56,780 nt of DNA from contig JAAVDE010000036.1 of NCBI GenBank assembly GCA_014801955.1, forward strand, positions 1-56,780. The letters run 5' to 3'. The notes under the pieces are model-generated. The model did no database searches. It was not told the origin of the DNA and saw only the letters and a list, made by a program, of their open reading frames with translations. How positions within the stretch are numbered: position 1 is the first letter of the stretch; every line of letters starts with the position of its first letter. Positions 33,925 through 42,203 of the stretch are shown here, in pieces. The position numbers and the translations under genes are program-made. The DNA comes from Bacteroides sp. (GTDB lineage: Bacteria > Bacteroidota > Bacteroidia > Bacteroidales > Muribaculaceae).

Positions 33925-35217
33925 TTAGGGATTAACGATGGTAAATTCGAGGACTTCGGTGGTGCCGCCGTTGTCGGTAACGGTCATTACGAACTTGGCG
34001 GTGTTCGGGCCGAGAACCTGGAGCAGAGGCATGAACTCGGTAATGTTCAGCGACAGGGTAGTTGCATCCTTGACCTGGTCGCCAACGGGGAAGCCGAGGG
34101 TTTCGCTGAGCGATTCAAAATACTGTTCGTCGGTCACGAGCGAGAACTTGTCGGTCAGGCCAACGCCTTCGAGTTCATCGGGGGTCAGGCCGTCGGTCGA
34201 GATGATCTGAACCAGGACGTCGGCAATGCCCTTTTCGGCGTTGATAACGACGGAGTAGTCGGAGAGCTGGGTCGTTGTGTAGCTCTTGCCGTTCTCCAGG
34301 GTGCCGCCGAAGGTAATTCCGCCTTGGCCGGGTTCGGGGTCTTTGTCGTCGTCGCCATCGCCATCACCGGGAATGTTGGGGAGCTTGCCGGGTTCTTCCT
34401 CGCCGTCGTCGATAACGTCTTCGTCGCCGGGAGTAACGTTGCCGTCGATATCAACGTCAACATAGCTCATGTCGATTTGAATACCTTCGGTTCCAACGCC
34501 GCCGGCGGGTTCGCTGGGAACGGGGAGGGCGCTGCTGGCTTCGTAGGTTATTATGCGGTGCTGACCCTTGCTGACCGATGCGAACGCGTTGTTGATAACT
34601 TCGTGGCGACCGTTAACGGTGCCTTCGAACGTTGCGGCCAGAGTAACCGAGCCGTCGAGCGCCTCGAAGTAGCCGGCGCGGGTCTCGGAGGGAGTGTAAA
34701 CGAGACGGCCTTCGTCGTTGGCAACGATGGTTACCTGAACATCGTCGCCCATTACGCGGCGCAGGCTTTCGGCGAACACCACCGTTACTTTCAGCGACGA
34801 GAACACGCACTTTACGGGAGCGACTTCGGTAATGTCGTCGGCAGCGATGGCAAAAGGCTCGGAAGTGCCGACGAAATAGGGCTTGTCCCATTCGGCCTTC
34901 TGGACGTTGTGGGAGCGGATGGAGGCAGTGTAGCTGCCAACGGGGAGTTCAACCGTGCCGGGCATTTCGCCATAGGAGTAGCTGGCGTAGGGAACGTCCT
35001 GGCCGGCGGCATAGAAATCAACAATATAGTTGCTGACGTCGTAGGTTGCACGCGAGGGCGCCTGCTTCACTACGGTTTCAACATTGCTAACCTCAACGCC
35101 CGGCTTGGCTACGCGGCCCGTAGCCGCCGAAGAATCGCCGTCAAAGAGCTGCTCGCTCGAGCAAGCGCCCAGGCTCAGAGCCGCGGTCAGCAATGCTGCT
35201 TGATATGTAAGTTTCAT
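33925..35217 (-). CDS. DUF4493-type lipoprotein
   Basis: The 430-residue protein has a lipobox (LSLGAC, Cys at residue 19). Its N-terminal ~235 residues follow the same plan as its two neighbours (YASYSYGEMPGTVELPVGSYTASIRSH). An acidic, Gly/Pro-rich linker with many Asp residues (about 255-300) then joins a C-terminal beta domain (about 305-430) with no PCMD features. The acidic linker may bind Ca2+ or act as a spacer. It lies 20 nt before the gene at 31706-33904 and 33 nt after the one at 35251-37641. Function unknown. Confidence 0.72.
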   Translation of the reverse strand: MKLTYQAALLTAALSLGACSSEQLFDGDSSAATGRVAKPGVEVSNVETVVKQAPSRATYDVSNYIVDFYAAGQDVPYASYSYGEMPGTVELPVGSYTASIRSHNVQKAEWDKPYFVGTSEPFAIAADDITEVAPVKCVFSSLKVTVVFAESLRRVMGDDVQVTIVANDEGRLVYTPSETRAGYFEALDGSVTLAATFEGTVNGRHEVINNAFASVSKGQHRIITYEASSALPVPSEPAGGVGTEGIQIDMSYVDVDIDGNVTPGDEDVIDDGEEEPGKLPNIPGDGDGDDDKDPEPGQGGITFGGTLENGKSYTTTQLSDYSVVINAEKGIADVLVQIISTDGLTPDELEGVGLTDKFSLVTDEQYFESLSETLGFPVGDQVKDATTLSLNITEFMPLLQVLGPNTAKFVMTVTDNGGTTEVLEFTIVNP

Positions 35218-35250
35218 TGTAAATGCTGTTTTAATGAATTTGCGTTAAGA

Positions 35251-37641
35251 TTAGTAAACGAGCTCAACGTCGTCGACATAGAAGGTCGTGCCGGTAAACT
35301 TCATCGAAATGTTGCCGCCACTGATTTTGCAAACGTCGCCGCTGCCAAGTTCGGAGTCTTGCTTGGTAGTGGAGCGGAATTTCAGGCGCAGGGTTGCGGC
35401 CTTGGCGCTGTTGCGGCCATAGGTCAGCGGCAGGGTTGCCTTTGCGAAATCAGCGCTTTCGCCAAAAGTGTCGGATGCTTCGGCAATGACATTGCCGGCG
35501 GCATCGAGAACCTCAACGGTTGCCATCGCACGGTCGCCGGATTTGAAAGCGGAGAGCTTCCACTGGAATTGAACGGCCGAAGGGCGGGAGGTGAACGGAG
35601 TGCCGTAGTTGGGAGTGGTTCCGCTAACGGTTCCGAGATAGAGTTCGCCGCCGGCATAGTTGGTCGATGACGAGAAGGTCGTTGAACCGCCATAGCCGAC
35701 AGTGCGGACTGCCGCACAGCGGCTGCCGCCGATGCCGCCATTGTCGGCAACGGTGCTTTCGGCGCCCGAGCGGACGGCAAGGCTAGAGAGCTTCGACAGA
35801 GTCAGTTCGTTGCGCGTGCTCCAGGGGCCGAGGGGGGTGAACTTGGTCCATTTATTGGCACCCTTGCTGATTTGCTCCTCGGTCCATTCGTTCATGTTGC
35901 CGTTTTCGAGAGCGAGAGCGGCCTCGGTCGTAACGGCGACCACGTTGGTGGTCATGGCGCCGACCTTGGCGCGCACCTTATAGGCGGTTCCGGGAGCAAC
36001 GCCGCCGGTCAGATGATATTCAGAGCCGTTGAGCGAGCCGGTGGCGTCGGTGAACTGCTTGCCATCGGTCGAAATCTGGAGCTTAACATCGGCCTTGGAA
36101 AAATCGACAGAGCCGCTGAGCGACGCCAGCAGATGGGTGGCAAAAACGTCGTTGCCGTTAACGGCGAGCACGGGAGCTTCGCCGGCGGGCACTTCAATCT
36201 CGTCGGTTTCAACGCCGCCTGCAGAGGCTTTGATAACCAGGGGCAGCTGAGCGTCGGAGGGAATGTTGACGCTAACGACGTAGAGTTCGCTTGCACGCGA
36301 GGCGGCGGCCACTTTGGCAATGGTGGTTTTGCGGAAGGTGCCGCTTTCGCTGAGGTAGCTGACTTTAACGACGTTTTCGAGCGGTTCGGAACCGTTATAG
36401 CCCATTTGAACGTCAACGGTGGAAGCGCCGGTGTATTTAACGCCGCTGATTGCGCTGAGCGACAGTTCGATTCGGTCAACCTTAACGCCGAAGCCAACGG
36501 GTTCGGAAACCTTGTTGTTAGCGTCGGTAACGGTCAGCGAGAACATCGTGGGCTCGGAGTTTTCGGCTGTTGCCTCAATGTTTTTGGCAACGTTGGCAAA
36601 GTCGATGAGAGCCAGCTTGGAGCCGTTGCGGAAGGTCGTTGCGCCTTTCAGGCCCATTTCCTCGAGGGTTGCAAGCTGCGAATCCGACGCCGAAGCGAGG
36701 TCAACCTGCTGCGGCCAGCCTTTTTCGAGCAGCGAGCCGGTGGTCGAGAGCAATGCGCTCTTGATTTTGCCTTTTGCAATGACTTTCATCGAGGGATTCG
36801 ATTCAAGCGCCGAGCCTTCGACGGCATAGAGCACTTCGCCGTTCTCGGCGCCGCTGATGGTGATTTCAGGAGCGGGAACGATCAGAATTTCGTCGGAAAT
36901 GTCGAGGTCAACGGTTTCTTCGGTGGTTGCGTCTTCGTAGACAACGGAGATACCCTCGACCGAGCCGGCACCGTCGCCGCCCAGCTTAACGGTTATGTTA
37001 TAGCGGTTCTGAGCCTCGGCGGCAAAGCTGATGGCTTCCAGCTCGCCCTTTTTGCCGTTGGGTTTGGTGAAAGCAACGTCGATGGCAACCTGGCCGGGTC
37101 GGGTGTAGACGCAGCGGGTTTCGTCGATGGCGTAGGAGATGGTGTTATAAGCGGTGCGCACCGAAGCGGTGATTTCGCTCATGTAGTCGAGCAATGATTC
37201 GTCGAACTGAATGCCGACCATTGCCTTGGAGGGTTTGGCAACGAGGTCAACGCGGGTTGTCTTGCCTTCGTTAACTGCGAAATCGGCCGAGCCGTAAACC
37301 GCCGGTGTCTCAAAGCCTTCAGCGCTCTGATTGCCATAGGAGGCGGCCATCGTGTACTTGCCAACGGTGAAATACTGACCCTGCGGGAACTCACCATAGG
37401 GGAATTCAACCGCAAAAGAACCGTCGGCCTTTGTCAGAGAGAGAGTCAGGTCGTCGACCGAGAGGTCGCTGAACTCTACTCGCGAGCCTGCGCTGCGCGC
37501 GCCAACGACCGTAGCGTCGTAGGTCACGACAGGCGCGATGGTGCCCGTGCCCGAACCCTCATACATGCTCTCGTCGCAACCGGCGAGAAGCAGCAGAGCG
37601 GCGGCGCTGACGCCAATGCCCGAAAGTCTAAACTTCGTCAT
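35251..37641 (-). CDS. DUF4493/PCMD-type surface lipoprotein
   Basis: The 796-residue protein has a lipoprotein signal (LLLLAGC, Cys at residue 22), a DUF4493-like N-terminus (about 35-250: PYGEFPQGQYFTVGKYTMAASYG), several beta-sandwich repeats and a PCMD-like C-terminus (about 570-796: ALENGNMNEW, then FQWKLSAFKSGDRAMATVEV, then TTFYVDDVELVY). The last motif matches the paralogue at 31706-33904. It is likely displayed on the cell surface and may bind carbohydrate; no catalytic motif is visible. The first gene of its operon lies 39 nt upstream. Confidence 0.76.
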   Translation of the reverse strand: MTKFRLSGIGVSAAALLLLAGCDESMYEGSGTGTIAPVVTYDATVVGARSAGSRVEFSDLSVDDLTLSLTKADGSFAVEFPYGEFPQGQYFTVGKYTMAASYGNQSAEGFETPAVYGSADFAVNEGKTTRVDLVAKPSKAMVGIQFDESLLDYMSEITASVRTAYNTISYAIDETRCVYTRPGQVAIDVAFTKPNGKKGELEAISFAAEAQNRYNITVKLGGDGAGSVEGISVVYEDATTEETVDLDISDEILIVPAPEITISGAENGEVLYAVEGSALESNPSMKVIAKGKIKSALLSTTGSLLEKGWPQQVDLASASDSQLATLEEMGLKGATTFRNGSKLALIDFANVAKNIEATAENSEPTMFSLTVTDANNKVSEPVGFGVKVDRIELSLSAISGVKYTGASTVDVQMGYNGSEPLENVVKVSYLSESGTFRKTTIAKVAAASRASELYVVSVNIPSDAQLPLVIKASAGGVETDEIEVPAGEAPVLAVNGNDVFATHLLASLSGSVDFSKADVKLQISTDGKQFTDATGSLNGSEYHLTGGVAPGTAYKVRAKVGAMTTNVVAVTTEAALALENGNMNEWTEEQISKGANKWTKFTPLGPWSTRNELTLSKLSSLAVRSGAESTVADNGGIGGSRCAAVRTVGYGGSTTFSSSTNYAGGELYLGTVSGTTPNYGTPFTSRPSAVQFQWKLSAFKSGDRAMATVEVLDAAGNVIAEASDTFGESADFAKATLPLTYGRNSAKAATLRLKFRSTTKQDSELGSGDVCKISGGNISMKFTGTTFYVDDVELVY

Positions 37642-37680
37642 ACAATTGATTTTTTGATTGGTTTATAAAGTATCTTTTTG

Positions 37681-38904
37681 TTATTCAAATCTTTTTGCGC
37701 CGCGCGAGAGTTTCAGTCCGCGGGCCGAGGGGCTTACCCGTTGGCCGCGAAGGTTGAAGCAGTCGGGGGCGGCGGAGTCGGCAACCCGGATGCCACGCAG
37801 GGCGCCGAGTTGGGTGCAGTCAACATAGTCGGCATACTCGATGCTGACGAGCAGAGTGCCGTTTTCGGTCGAAGTGGCCTTCAGCGGATAGCCGACGGTT
37901 GCATCGTAGTCAACCTCGGTAATGCGCTCGGAGTCAACCGCGGGTTCCTCGCCTTCGAGCCAACTGGTGGTCCGATAGAGCGTTTCGAGGCCCCAGGCGT
38001 CGACGCGCAGTTCCTCGCTATAGAGTTCGGCGGGCTCCGGGGAGCCGACAACGTCGTAGGAGGTTGTCATCGCATAGGTCATCGAGCCGTCGTCGGCCTT
38101 GGTTTCGCGATAGGAGCGGATAACCTCCGCGTCGGCCAGCCCCTGGTAGAGGCCGCTCATGGTGCAGTCGAAGTCGTTGTCGTCGCCATAGGTGGCGGCA
38201 ATGTCGTAGTCGTAGTAGGGCTTGCTGCCGTTGTCGTTGACATAGTGGGCCGACAGCAGGCGGTTGGCGCCGGTGTAGAGGTCGTCGGAGCTGACGATCT
38301 GGCCGTCGGTGCGCTCCCAAACGATGTTGGTGTACTCCTCGGAGCGGCTCCAGACGAGACCGACGCCGTCGAACGTCAACTCGTCGAACACGATGGAGGT
38401 CGGCGTAACCGTCATGCGCTGCGTTTCGTCATACTCGCCGTTGAAGAGCACGGCGATTGTTACTTCGGTAACGTTGCCGGCGTCGTCGCGCTTAATGCGG
38501 CGCTCGTAGCAGTTGCCCGGCTTTGCCTGACCGTCAACATAGTTATATTCCTCGTTCAGAGTAATAATGCCGGTTTGGGGGTCGTAGGTGCGGTTGCGCA
38601 GTTTAACGCGCTGCCACTCGCCGCCGACCAGGGTTTCGGTCAGTTCCTGAGTAACGCGGCCGTCGGTGTAGACATAGCTGACCCGCTGGCGCTGGCCGCC
38701 GGGGCTCGCGTTGGTCGTTTCAAGCGTCAGTCCTTCGGAGTTATAGACGTGGGTTGAAGTCAGCGAAAGAGTCAGGCGGTCGGAGTTCGATGCGCTCGGC
38801 TCGTAGATGGCCTCCTGCTGAGCCCGCCAGATTGGCGATTCGGCGTTGGCCACACCTGCCGAGCAAGCGGCCGACAGGGCGATTAAGGTAAGCTTTTCAA
38901 GCAT
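37681..38904 (-). CDS. Exported protein with T9SS-like C-terminal tail
   Basis: From the ATG at 38902-38904 the product is 407 residues with a signal peptide (LTLIALSAACSAGVANAES). The frame is open to 39030 but that part covers the promoter. The body contains YD-like repeating strands (RVSYVYTDGRVTQELTETL, RNRTYDPQTGIITLNEEYNY). The last ~25 residues (CFNLRGQRVSPSARGLKLSRG) resemble the short C-terminal sorting tails (YNLxGxRV...GLYI) used by type IX secretion. It leads the lipoprotein operon, suggesting a shared surface function that I cannot name. Confidence 0.7.
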   Translation of the reverse strand: MLEKLTLIALSAACSAGVANAESPIWRAQQEAIYEPSASNSDRLTLSLTSTHVYNSEGLTLETTNASPGGQRQRVSYVYTDGRVTQELTETLVGGEWQRVKLRNRTYDPQTGIITLNEEYNYVDGQAKPGNCYERRIKRDDAGNVTEVTIAVLFNGEYDETQRMTVTPTSIVFDELTFDGVGLVWSRSEEYTNIVWERTDGQIVSSDDLYTGANRLLSAHYVNDNGSKPYYDYDIAATYGDDNDFDCTMSGLYQGLADAEVIRSYRETKADDGSMTYAMTTSYDVVGSPEPAELYSEELRVDAWGLETLYRTTSWLEGEEPAVDSERITEVDYDATVGYPLKATSTENGTLLVSIEYADYVDCTQLGALRGIRVADSAAPDCFNLRGQRVSPSARGLKLSRGAKRFE

Positions 38905-38937
38905 AAATAAGCATATAAGTTTTGACAAAAGTCGGTT

Positions 38938-38966
38938 CAAAGTTACGAAAAATTTCTGACTTCGCA
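38938..38966 (-). promoter_or_regulatory. Promoter of the DUF4493 lipoprotein operon
   Basis: On the minus strand TTG (38964-38966) precedes TAACTTTG (38938-38945) by 18 nt. It lies 34 bp before the start codon at 38904. Confidence 0.6.
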
Positions 38967-39030
38967 ACATTTTGCCAAATTCAGAAGACATTTCGACCAC
39001 AAACAACACCCTTTTCGCCCCTGCGGCCAA

Positions 39031-39891
39031 TTATCGCAGCCGGCGCCAGTCGGCCAAATCTTCGTCGGTCAGAACCAGGCTCAGCAGTTCCTCGGGGGTC
39101 AGCTTCGGACGCAGTTCGTCGAGGTTGGCCCCGCGGTCGCGCTTGGCCAGCCGCTCGCCGGCTTCGTTGCGCAGCAGAGGAATGTGGGCATACTCCGGGG
39201 CGGCGTAGCCCAGCAGTTCGAACAGATAAATCTGCTGTGCCGCCGATAGCAGCAGGTCCTCGCCGCGAACAACTTCGGTAATCCCCATCAGGGCATCGTC
39301 GACCGTGACTGCCAGCTGATATGCCCAGCCGCCGTCGGCCCGCCTGACGATGAAGTCGCCGCAGTCGCGCGCAAGGTTCACCCTCTGCTCGCCGAAGTTG
39401 CGGTCAACGAAGCATACCTCGCGGTCGGGAACCCAAAGGCGAACCGAATGGCGTCCCGCCGGAAACTCCGATTGCCGCGGCATACCGGCAGGCCGGCAGC
39501 GGCCACCATAAATGATGCGGCCGTCGGACTGATGCGGCGCCGAGGCGGCCATAATATCGGCGCGCGTACACGCACACGCATAGACTACGCCCTGCTCGGC
39601 CAGACTCCTCAGGGCCTGTTCATAGAACTCCCCGCGCCGGCTCTGCCACTCAATCGGGCCGTCCCAGCGCAGCCCCAGCCAGTCGAGGTCACTGATCAGC
39701 TGCTCGGCATACTCGCGCCGCGACCGCTCGCGGTCAATATCTTCGATTCGCAACACCCACTCTCCGCCGCGCCTGCGCGCCGACAGCCACGACATCGCCG
39801 CCGCATAAACATTGCCCAGGTGCATACGCCCGGTCGGCGACGGTGCAAACCGCCCCCTGACCCTCAGCCCGCTACTCTCCGTTCCGTTCAT
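39031..39891 (-). CDS. gluQ: Glutamyl-Q tRNA(Asp) synthetase
   Basis: This GluRS-like enzyme attaches glutamate to queuosine in the anticodon of tRNA-Asp. The 286-residue protein has only the catalytic core: FAPSPTGRMHLGN as HIGH motif (15-27), zinc ligands C106-x-C108, Y128 and C132 in the GluQ arrangement, and AKR in the KMSKS position (near 265). It lacks the C-terminal anticodon-binding domain of true GluRS. The start overlaps the Fic stop by ATGA. The window also encodes queA and the tRNA-Asp substrate. Confidence 0.9.
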   Translation of the reverse strand: MNGTESSGLRVRGRFAPSPTGRMHLGNVYAAAMSWLSARRRGGEWVLRIEDIDRERSRREYAEQLISDLDWLGLRWDGPIEWQSRRGEFYEQALRSLAEQGVVYACACTRADIMAASAPHQSDGRIIYGGRCRPAGMPRQSEFPAGRHSVRLWVPDREVCFVDRNFGEQRVNLARDCGDFIVRRADGGWAYQLAVTVDDALMGITEVVRGEDLLLSAAQQIYLFELLGYAAPEYAHIPLLRNEAGERLAKRDRGANLDELRPKLTPEELLSLVLTDEDLADWRRLR

Positions 39892-40781
39892 AGGTCGTTA
39901 TACTTAATCCGGAATTTATCAAGCAGAATCTTGAAATTATCCTGTGCCGTCAAACATGTGTCCAGCAGGTAGCCTTTAACCTCGGGCCAGTGACGCAGCC
40001 CGTTGTAATAGAACATCTTCAGCTCGTCGGTAATAATAAACGGAACGTAGCCCCAACGCAAACATTCCCGAAACATTATCAGCCGACCAACCCGGCCATT
40101 GCCATCCTGAAAGGGATGAATGGCCTCGAAACGCTGGTGAAAGTCAATAATATCTTCAAACGAAGGCAACGGCTTTGCATTATATTCACTCAGCAGAGCC
40201 ATCATGGCCCGATGAACGCCTTCGGGTTCAACCGTGTCGTTACCTCCGACTTCGTTCGGCAAATTCTTATATTCGCCAACGTTAAACCAATCCTTGCGCT
40301 CGTCGGACGTTCCCGATTTTAACAAAAAATGCAGATGTTTGACAAGCGACTCGGTCAGCTTGCCATCAGTTTCGTCAATAATGCAGTCAATCGCCCGGAA
40401 ATGATTGGTCGTTTCGATAATATCATCAACATTAACAGCGCCATCAGTCATGCCGATAGTGTTGGTTTCAAAAATATAGCGCGTCTGGTCATGGGTCAGC
40501 CGACTACCCTCAATGTGGTTGGAATTATATGTCAAATCGATCTGAACCCTATGGTAGATGCCGCCCTTGGCCTTACCGGCCTTCTGATCGCGCAGCGCAG
40601 CCAGCAGAGGGGACAGCTCCCGCGAGGTCCTGCGGCCGGGCCTTTCGGCAGACGCCGGAATAGTCCAGCTATTACCAATAAGATATGCGCCGGGAATCTT
40701 ACCCGAAGCACAATAGTTTCGGACCGTTCGCTCCGAAACGCCGTGGGCCCGCGCCCAATCCTTTACTGAAACAAATTCCAT
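39888..40781 (-). CDS. Fic-family protein with N-terminal helix-turn-helix
   Basis: Fic proteins transfer AMP or related groups to hydroxyl side chains. The 297-residue protein has the full active-site motif HPFQDGNGRVGR (222-233) and the self-inhibitory motif SNHIEG (87-92) that places a glutamate in the ATP pocket (class II pattern). Residues 1-42 form an excisionase-like HTH (VSVKDWARAHGVSERTVRNYCASGKIPG). I use the ATG at 40779-40781; the TTG three codons upstream lies in a repeated operator half-site. It is first in an operon with gluQ. Target unknown. Confidence 0.92.
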   Translation of the reverse strand: MEFVSVKDWARAHGVSERTVRNYCASGKIPGAYLIGNSWTIPASAERPGRRTSRELSPLLAALRDQKAGKAKGGIYHRVQIDLTYNSNHIEGSRLTHDQTRYIFETNTIGMTDGAVNVDDIIETTNHFRAIDCIIDETDGKLTESLVKHLHFLLKSGTSDERKDWFNVGEYKNLPNEVGGNDTVEPEGVHRAMMALLSEYNAKPLPSFEDIIDFHQRFEAIHPFQDGNGRVGRLIMFRECLRWGYVPFIITDELKMFYYNGLRHWPEVKGYLLDTCLTAQDNFKILLDKFRIKYNDL

Positions 40782-40784
40782 TGT

Positions 40785-40850
40785 CGGCAAGTTTTTCGTT
40801 GAAAATACTGCGCAAAGTTACCAAAACTTGCCGGAATCGGCAAGTTTTGG
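40785..40850 (-). promoter_or_regulatory. Promoter and palindromic operator of the fic-gluQ operon
   Basis: The minus-strand -7 box TAACTTTG (40813-40820) is followed upstream by a perfect 30-bp palindrome: arms 40821-40833 and 40838-40850 around a 4-nt centre. The weak -33 TTG (complement of 40841-40843) lies in its far arm. A third copy of the half-site, CGGCAAGTTTT, sits at 40785-40795, at the very start of the gene. A protein bound here would block transcription. The Fic protein's own HTH is the obvious candidate. Confidence 0.75.
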
Positions 40851-40955
40851 ATAGGTCAACCGGCAGCGTCGGCGTTTTAATGAGGGCTATTTCGTTGGTT
40901 TTCAGCGGTGTTTTAGATAAAAGCGTAGATTTTTGGAAGAAATTTCGGGAAATGC

Positions 40956-40987
40956 TTGACAAAGGGGGGTGAAATTTCGTAACTTTG
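40956..40987 (+). promoter_or_regulatory. Promoter of ftsX
   Basis: TTG (40956-40958) precedes TAACTTTG (40980-40987) by 21 nt. Transcription should start only a few bases before the ATG at 40997, so the message has almost no leader. Two GAAATTTCG words (40939-40947 and 40971-40979), 32 bp apart, flank the -33 element. Confidence 0.65.
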
Positions 40988-40996
40988 TGCTCGTAT

Positions 40997-41860
40997 ATGA
41001 AAACGCGAAAAGGCTTTTCGTCGCTCAGCGTGCAGCTGACGGCAACAGTGTCTGTCGCCCTGGTGCTTCTGCTCCTGGGCATGGTTGCTACGCTCGCGCT
41101 GGCCGCTCACAGAATCACCACTGACATTAAGGAACACATGGGTTTCGACGTTGTTTTGTCGGAGCAGTCGACGCTCGACGATATTAACAGCTTCAAGCAG
41201 TTGTTCAGCCGGGCGCCCTACGTTTCATCGTTCCGCTATTTTTCGCCGGAGGACGCCAACGAGGAGTGGCGCCGCGATATGGGCGAGAATCTGACGGAGC
41301 TGCTCGACATCAACCCGTTTTTGCCGGAGTTTGAAATCAACGTCAAGGCCGATTATGCCTGCGCCGACAGCCTCGACAAAATCATGTTGCCGCTGGCGGA
41401 GATGCCCGCCGTTGAGCAGGTCAACGGCCACACCGAGGTGGTTGACCATGTGAACCGCAATATCTCAACGGTTATGATGGTTCTGGCCCTGGCGGTTTTC
41501 GCGCTGCTGCCGATTTCGTTCGTTTTGATTAACAACACGGTGCGCCTGACGATTTTTTCGCGCCGTTTCACTATCCACACGATGAAGCTCGTCGGCGCTT
41601 CGCGCGCCTATATCCGCAGACCCTTCCTTATCAGCAACATGCTCCAGGGGCTGCTGGCCGGAGTCATTGCCTCCGGGGCACTGGCCGGGGTCTATGCCTA
41701 CGTCTGGAGCCTGGATGCGTCGCTGCGCGAGGTCACGTCGCCCGAGGTCCTGGCCCTGGTTTGCGGCGGCATGCTGATTGCCGGGCCGCTGCTGAGCCTG
41801 TCGGCTGCCGCATGGGCAACGCAGCGCTTCCTGACGATGAACTACGACGACCTTTTCTAA
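40997..41860 (+). CDS. ftsX: Cell division protein FtsX-like permease
   Basis: The 287-residue inner-membrane protein has the FtsX topology. One transmembrane segment lies at about 17-40, followed by a periplasmic domain (about 42-150: FDVVLSEQSTLDDINSFKQLF, FRYFSPEDANEEW), then three segments in the C-terminal half, with RRFTIHTMKLVGASRAYIRRPF before the third. FtsX works with the ATPase FtsE to activate peptidoglycan hydrolases at division; ftsE is not here. The ATG at 40997 is used rather than the upstream TTG, which overlaps the -7 box. It heads the run ftsX-DUF3098-uppP-truB-queA. Confidence 0.9.
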   Translation: MKTRKGFSSLSVQLTATVSVALVLLLLGMVATLALAAHRITTDIKEHMGFDVVLSEQSTLDDINSFKQLFSRAPYVSSFRYFSPEDANEEWRRDMGENLTELLDINPFLPEFEINVKADYACADSLDKIMLPLAEMPAVEQVNGHTEVVDHVNRNISTVMMVLALAVFALLPISFVLINNTVRLTIFSRRFTIHTMKLVGASRAYIRRPFLISNMLQGLLAGVIASGALAGVYAYVWSLDASLREVTSPEVLALVCGGMLIAGPLLSLSAAAWATQRFLTMNYDDLF

Positions 41861-41900
41861 CCCTCAATTCAACCAAACCTCCCCCACACCTCCCTACCCG

Positions 41901-42173
41901 ATGGCTACTCAGAAGAAACAACCGAACTCTCAGCTCGACCCGGAGAATCCCACGGAATTTCCGCTGGTTAAAACGAATTTCATACTCATGGCCGTTGCCG
42001 GCGCCGCAATAATTATCGGCTTTTTGCTGATGCTGGGGCCATCTACCACCGCCGCGGGTTTCGAACCCGACATTTTTTCGACGCGCCGCATCGTTGTTGG
42101 CCCGACGATTTCGTTTCTGGGCTTTCTGTTCATGGCTTTTGCCATCATTTACCGCCCAAAGAGCAAAAGATAA
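41901..42173 (+). CDS. DUF3098 membrane protein
   Basis: The 90-residue protein has a polar N-terminus and two transmembrane segments (about 28-48 and 65-85) with FSTRRIVVGPTISFLGFLFMAFAI between and in the second, matching DUF3098, a Bacteroidota family. It lies 40 nt after ftsX and 30 nt before uppP, a neighbourhood that suggests a cell-envelope role. No function is known to me. Confidence 0.85.
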   Translation: MATQKKQPNSQLDPENPTEFPLVKTNFILMAVAGAAIIIGFLLMLGPSTTAAGFEPDIFSTRRIVVGPTISFLGFLFMAFAIIYRPKSKR

Positions 42174-42203
42174 TTTTCCTTTCATCATAACCGAATCATC
42201 ACT

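Noticed and set aside
39031-39891. Truncated glutamyl-tRNA synthetase pseudogene
   Set aside because: The frame is intact, all catalytic motifs and GluQ-type zinc ligands are present, and the length is right for GluQ.
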